Below are positions 59,618 through 64,000 of a DNA stretch of 64,000 bases, piece after piece (the stretch's first letter is position 1; each line of letters begins with the position of its first letter). Source of the DNA: Phyllostachys edulis (taxonomy: Eukaryota; Streptophyta; Magnoliopsida; Poales; Poaceae); the NCBI GenBank assembly GCA_036346405.1, contig CM070546.1, forward strand, positions 97,070,288-97,134,287, given 5' to 3'. Both the position numbers and the translations under genes were made by a program. Under the pieces are notes generated by a model. The model did no database searches. It was not told the DNA's origin and saw only the letters and a program-made list of their open reading frames with translations.

Positions 59618-60224
59618 TGTAACGCCTGACCCAGGGTCACCCGGGGAGGTCCCTTAAGACCACCCAGAGGTCCTCCAAGACCTCTCGGAAGGTCCTTCAA
59701 GACCACCCAGATGTCCCCAAGGTGGACTCAAGACAGCCACGAGATGATCCCAAGTGCCACGACTCAATCCACGAGAGGTCGAGAGGCCAATCCTGAGGAG
59801 GTCGTGAGACCTGAGGTGACCCAAGTCCTCCCACAACCAGTCCCGAGGGAGGTCGTGGAGGGCTGGGATCACTCCAAAGACCTCCCACGACCAGACCCGA
59901 GGGTGATCATGGTGGTCAGGGATCACCCCATGGTCCTCTGTGTGAACTGACCTAGTCCCAAGGATCAATAGCTAGCTCATCACCACATACAAAAGTGGTA
60001 ATATACATCAAACACAAGCTTTATTAACAACAACAAAGTTAATTACAAAGGGGAGGCTTACAAGCCAGAAAACTAAATACAGCGGAAGATAAATAAGTAG
60101 ACCACTCGATACACCACAGGCAATCAGCTGGAGGGCGCATCCTAGTCGGCTTGGACCTCTAGGTCCACTGCGAAGACCTCCTCAAGCTTTCTTTCCCTGC
60201 TCAAAAACATAATCGAGCAAGAGT

Positions 60225-60243
60225 GAGCACAACAACCGTGCTC
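60225..60243 (-). other. Conserved LTR hairpin GAGCAC-loop-GTGCTC
   Basis: Identical stem and loop to copy A (29917-29935). The 46-bp surroundings are almost unchanged between the two copies, while neighbouring sequence has diverged. Confidence 0.6.
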
Positions 60244-61619
60244 GCAAGTTACACCCGTCAAATAACAGAATGACATGCATAAATGGATAACTCAAAGGAA
60301 GGCTTAATATGGTTGATTTGCATAAAGCCAAGTTTATTTCAAATACAAGTACTAAGTTCCAAGGTAGATAACAATAATTAAAATTCATTTTCTAAATCTT
60401 AGTTTTCAGTTGGATAACATTCATCACAAGTGGTGAAGGACACCCTCCTGTCATAAGGCTCCCTGCCCAAACCCATTGGATAGAAATCCAAAATCAATTT
60501 ATCAAGTCATTTTGAAAAAAAAACCAACATCTAACTGTGAGAGGCCTTGCCAGCACATCCATGACCATGGACACGGCTATTTGAATAGTTTTACACTCTG
60601 CAGAGGTTGTACACTTTACCCACGTGACATGATTTCTCTAGTTTGTTTGCCAATCGTCGATACCACCACTCACTTCCGAGGGTAAGTGGTCTAGAGCTCA
60701 TGACAAGGCCTTTACAATGCATCATTCCACCGCAGTCCATCCTCGCTAAGGTTTTGCCCACCCTACGGAGAGAAACCCGCAGAGGTCAAGGCCCCCTCTT
60801 GCGCTAGGTGGGAAAAACCAAATCATAAAAGACAGGCCATGAAAGACCTCCCACCACATCCACAAGATCGACCGCGATGGTAACTTTGCAAATTAGTCAG
60901 CCAGGTCCCCTACCCATACTCAGGACATGTGGTTGCATGGTGAGGCATAGTCCATTATAGGCATAGCAAAGTAACGCTCACAGACCGGTCCTTAACTGAC
61001 TTAGGCAACAACCTCAACCCTGGGGCATCGGATAACACGACCCCTGTGCATAGACATGCACCAACCAAACAACCAAATTCGCCCAAGTCCAAACCATTTT
61101 CCTTTTCCTTTAATTTTTGAAAACATTTACAATCTACCACGACAACCCAATGTCGTAGATTAAAACATTAGACAACATTGGTCTTTTGGCAATAAACTCC
61201 CAAAACAAGATTTTGGTCTAAGCATGACTAAGCATACATTTTTCAAGAGATCTTGGTTCACACTATTGCATCAACCAGATTTTAACTAGGGTGACAACAG
61301 AGTGGAATTAATGTCAACATGGGCCATACAAATGATTCGGCATAGCTATGAATTTAAAACAGGTATTGAAATACTTAGCATAAATAAGCATACAATAATT
61401 TTGAAACAGAACTTAAATAATTTGAGATACTGGGCGCAACATGATCAAGAGTGTAACTTGCCTGGTCCAAAAGCTTGAGGAATTAATTGGGAGAACTCGG
61501 GCTCCCCGAAGAGTTGCAATCTACACGAGACAAAGCAAAGCAAAATCAAATAGCAGCCAATAAGATCCAAATGAACTCCAAACAAACCCAAATAGCAAAG
61601 AACAGAACAAGATGAACTA

Positions 61620-63350
61620 AGAAAGGGCTCTCAGGAGGAGGTCCAAGAGGTTGAAGGGAGGTCCAATGAGTTGAGGGAAGTCATCAGGAGAGGGTGGTCT
61701 TTGCAAAAGACCAAAAAGGGGTAAAGACCAAGAGGGTGGTCTTTACAAAAAGAGAGGTTCTGAGAAGGTCCCGAGAGAGCAAAAGGAGGTCTCAGAGGAG
61801 GACCCAAGAGGGTCATCTTTGCAAAAAGACCAAGGGGGTCATCTTTGCGAAGAGACCTGCAAAGACTGGGAGGGTGGTCTTGGCCAAGGGAGGTCTTGAG
61901 GAGCTCAAGGGGACGCCGTGGGGAGGATGTCCCGAGGAGGTCAAGGAGGTCTTTCAGGAGGTCCTGAGAAGGTCGTCTTTGCAAAAAGACCAAGAAGGCC
62001 ATCTTTGCAAAAAGAGACCCTCAGGAGCTCCAAAGGAGGAGATTCAACAAAGGCCACAATTATGCTGTGCGTGGTCGTAAGAGATATACGACTTCGCAAC
62101 ATAGTCGCACGGAACCAAGGAAGGAACACAGCACGGAGGTACTCACCAAGGCTGAGAGGAAGATAGAAGAGGAGAGGGAAGAGGTCGAGGGCTCGGCGAC
62201 GATGGTTGAAGGTGACGCTGGTGCTCCGGCGAACTCCTTCGGTGGTGAAGTGGCGGCGCAAACTCTGGCGAACTCCTTGTCGACGAGGAGGCGACGTCCC
62301 TGCCTCAACGGACTCCTTGGCGAAGCTTCAAGCACTGAGCAAGATGGAAAAGAGTTGGAGAGCTAAGTGGCCAAAGGTGAGGAAAGGAGGGCTGCTCAGG
62401 CTATTTATAGCCAAGAGAGAAAGAGAGAGTGGTACTGAGAAACTCAGTGACTCCCAAGTCAAAGGCAGATGAGGGACAAGACAAGGCATGGCTGGAAAAA
62501 GGAGGAAAAGATGGGGCAGGTAAGGGAAAAGACAAGAAGGAAAACAAGGTACCACAGAAGTGACAGCATTCAATGCGCACAGACTTCTGTGGTGGGGAGA
62601 AGGAGGAAACAAGCTGAGCTGGCAGGTGGGACCAGTCAACTACACGGGTGAGGTGGTCGAACCAAAAGGGTGGTCATGACCAAGGGGAGGTTGTGACTAG
62701 CAAAGGTGGTCTCGACTGCAAGGGTGGTCTTTGCAAAAAGACCAGCAAGGGAGGTTATGACCACTTAGGTGGTCGTGACCAGAAAAGGGGGGGTGGTCTT
62801 TGCAAAAAGACCACAGGGAGGTCCCGATCAAAGGAGGTCACGGCTCCAAGGGGAGGTCGCGGCTAAAGGACAAAAAGAGGAGGTCGCGGCTAAAGGGGAG
62901 GTCACGGCTAAAGGACAAAAAGAGGAGGTCACGGCCTCAAAGGGAGGTCACCACGATCAAGATAGAGCAAAGGAGGTCTTAACGGTCGGGATGACCCTAA
63001 AGGAGATCCTGACGGTCAAGATGGAACCAAAGGGAGATCTCGACGGCCAGGATGACTCGAGAGAGGTCCTGACGGTCAAGATGGAATCAAGGGGAGATCC
63101 TGATGGTCAAGATGCACTCAAAGGAGATCCTGACGGTCAAGATGAGATCAAAGAAGGTCTCAAAAGGGATGGGACGTTCGGATCAGCCGAACGTGCCAAC
63201 AAGATCAGGCCGTCCGTCTGGTCGGATGGTTTCAAGCGAAAGCGCGGTCCAGGTCCGGTCCATCAGATCCAAACGAAGGAGGTCTGACCATCGAGATCCA
63301 AACAAAGGGAGATGCAGGCGGAGGGTTTCAAGGAAGAGGATCAACGGAGG
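61620..63350. repeat. Degenerate GAGGTC/GTGGTCTTTGCAAAA repeat field
   Basis: GTGGTCTTTGCAAAAAGACC, GAGGTC and AAGGAGGTC words recur irregularly, interrupted by a unique stretch at 62060-62640. The GGTCTTTGCAAA...GACC cores are small inverted repeats. Similar words occur at 27770-27870. Confidence 0.75.
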
Positions 63351-63359
63351 AGATCCATA

Positions 63360-64000
63360 GAAGATGGTCCAAAGGAGGTCTTGACGATCAGGATGAACTC
63401 AAAGGAGATCCCGACGGTCAAGAGGAGCTCAAGGAGGTCTCAACGGTCAAGATGAACTCAAAGGAGATCTTGATGGTTAAGACCAACACGGGGAGGTCTC
63501 AACGATCAAGATGAAGCTAAAGAGGATCTCGACAGTCAAGACCAACACAGGAAAGGTCTCAACGGTCAAGATGAAGCCAAAGGAGATCTCGACGGTCAAG
63601 ACCGACACAGGAAAGGTCTCAACGGTCAAGATTTAAGCCAAAGGAGATCTCGACGATCAAGACCAACACAAGGAAGGTCTCAACAGTCAAGATGGAATCA
63701 AAGGAGATCTCGACGGTTAAGACCGACACAGGAAAGGTCTCAATGGTCAAGATTTAAGCTAAAGGAGATCTCGACGATCAAGACCAACACAGGAAAGGTC
63801 TCAACGGTCAAGATGGAATCAAAGGAGATCTCGACGGTCAAGACCAACATAGGGAAGGTCTCAACAGTCAAGATGGAACCAAAGGAGATCTCAACGGTCA
63901 AGACCAACACAGGGAGGTCTCAACAGTCAAGATGGAAGCTAAAGGAGATCTCGACGGTCAAGACTAACACAGGGAAGGTCTCAACGGTCAAGATGGAACC
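63360..64000. repeat. 60-bp minisatellite, open at the window end
   Basis: At least ten units of about 60 bp. Each unit is two related halves of about 30 bp: GGTCTCAACGGTCAAGAT and GATCTCGACGGTCAAGACC. Later units (from about 63540) are more alike than earlier ones, which suggests ongoing homogenisation. The array continues past 64000. Confidence 0.93.

Larger units (their letters stand above)
59618..64000 (-). mobile_element. Gypsy LTR (TGTAACACC family), copy B, runs off the window
   Basis: On minus it ends GGTCAGGCGTTACA at 59618; its start lies beyond 64000. It shares ordered patches with copy A, including the poly-Thr/ACAAGCTTTATTAA region near 60015, GTTACACCCGTCA, and TGCAATAGTG-type blocks near 61265. 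Its distal half is made of GAGGTC-type repeats (61620-62060, 62640-63350) and a regular minisatellite (63360-64000). The GC-richer part 62150-62600 has no recognisable protein. Confidence 0.7.

Noticed and set aside
62769..63287. 172-codon plus-strand open frame, Lys/Asp-rich
   Set aside because: It follows the GAGGTC repeat field and repeats the same peptides; it is low-complexity sequence.
63360..64000. Regularly spaced repeats resembling a CRISPR array
   Set aside because: The repeats are contiguous tandem units with no unique spacers, in a plant LTR.
1..64000. tRNA, rRNA or snoRNA genes
   Set aside because: I scanned for tRNA-like B boxes (GGTTCGA) with a matching acceptor stem and for rRNA segments, and found nothing convincing; a tRNAscan or Infernal run would be decisive.

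Overview
This window looks like grass (Poaceae) nuclear DNA. It holds one intact, intron-rich protein kinase gene of the plant CIPK family (CIPK1/CIPK17-like, minus strand, 21265-26085) inside about 59 kb of nested and decayed transposable elements. The grass assignment rests on a BARE1/Angela/RIRE1-type copia LTR, several multi-kilobase Ty3/gypsy LTRs starting TGTAACATCCC or TGTAATA, a Tourist-like MITE, hAT elements and a FAR1-type Mutator-like element. I see no rRNA, tRNA, CRISPR or bacterial-type feature. All family names come from reading motifs by eye; no database search was run.

Layout. 1-1903: copia-type 3' LTR and body, minus strand. 1904-12356: stacked gypsy material, with a solo LTR at 5885-11534 that carries a non-autonomous hAT (6878-8152) with a perfect 8-bp target duplication. 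Next come the decayed end of a gypsy polyprotein and its 3' LTR (12357-14744, truncated). 14745-20464: a two-gene Mutator-like element with a decayed FAR1-type transposase (minus) and a decayed GRF zinc-finger/membrane protein (plus). 20465-26480: CIPK gene and flanks. 26481-33782: gypsy pieces, including two oppositely oriented GACCTC/GAGGTC-rich repeat fields and a 3.9-kb LTR. 33783-35932: a terminal-inverted-repeat element with a fold-back, then a Tourist MITE. 36997-47141: a copia element with both short LTRs, split by a 4.07-kb gypsy solo LTR with a perfect ACATA target duplication. 47195-51236: a copia solo LTR and a gypsy solo LTR. 52041-54951: a hAT element with a decayed transposase and a perfect 8-bp target duplication. 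56101-59617: a MuDR-like N-terminal relic split by a minus-strand copia with a perfect GATAT duplication. 59618-64000: another large LTR ending in a 60-bp minisatellite that runs off the window.

The only gene likely to work for the host is the CIPK. It should encode a 459-residue Ser/Thr kinase activated by CBL calcium sensors. The transposon genes all carry stop codons or frameshifts. The most interesting unexplained structure is a short hairpin found in six LTRs of several gypsy families. Its stem changes by compensatory base pairs between families while the flanking CTTGC-type boxes stay the same.
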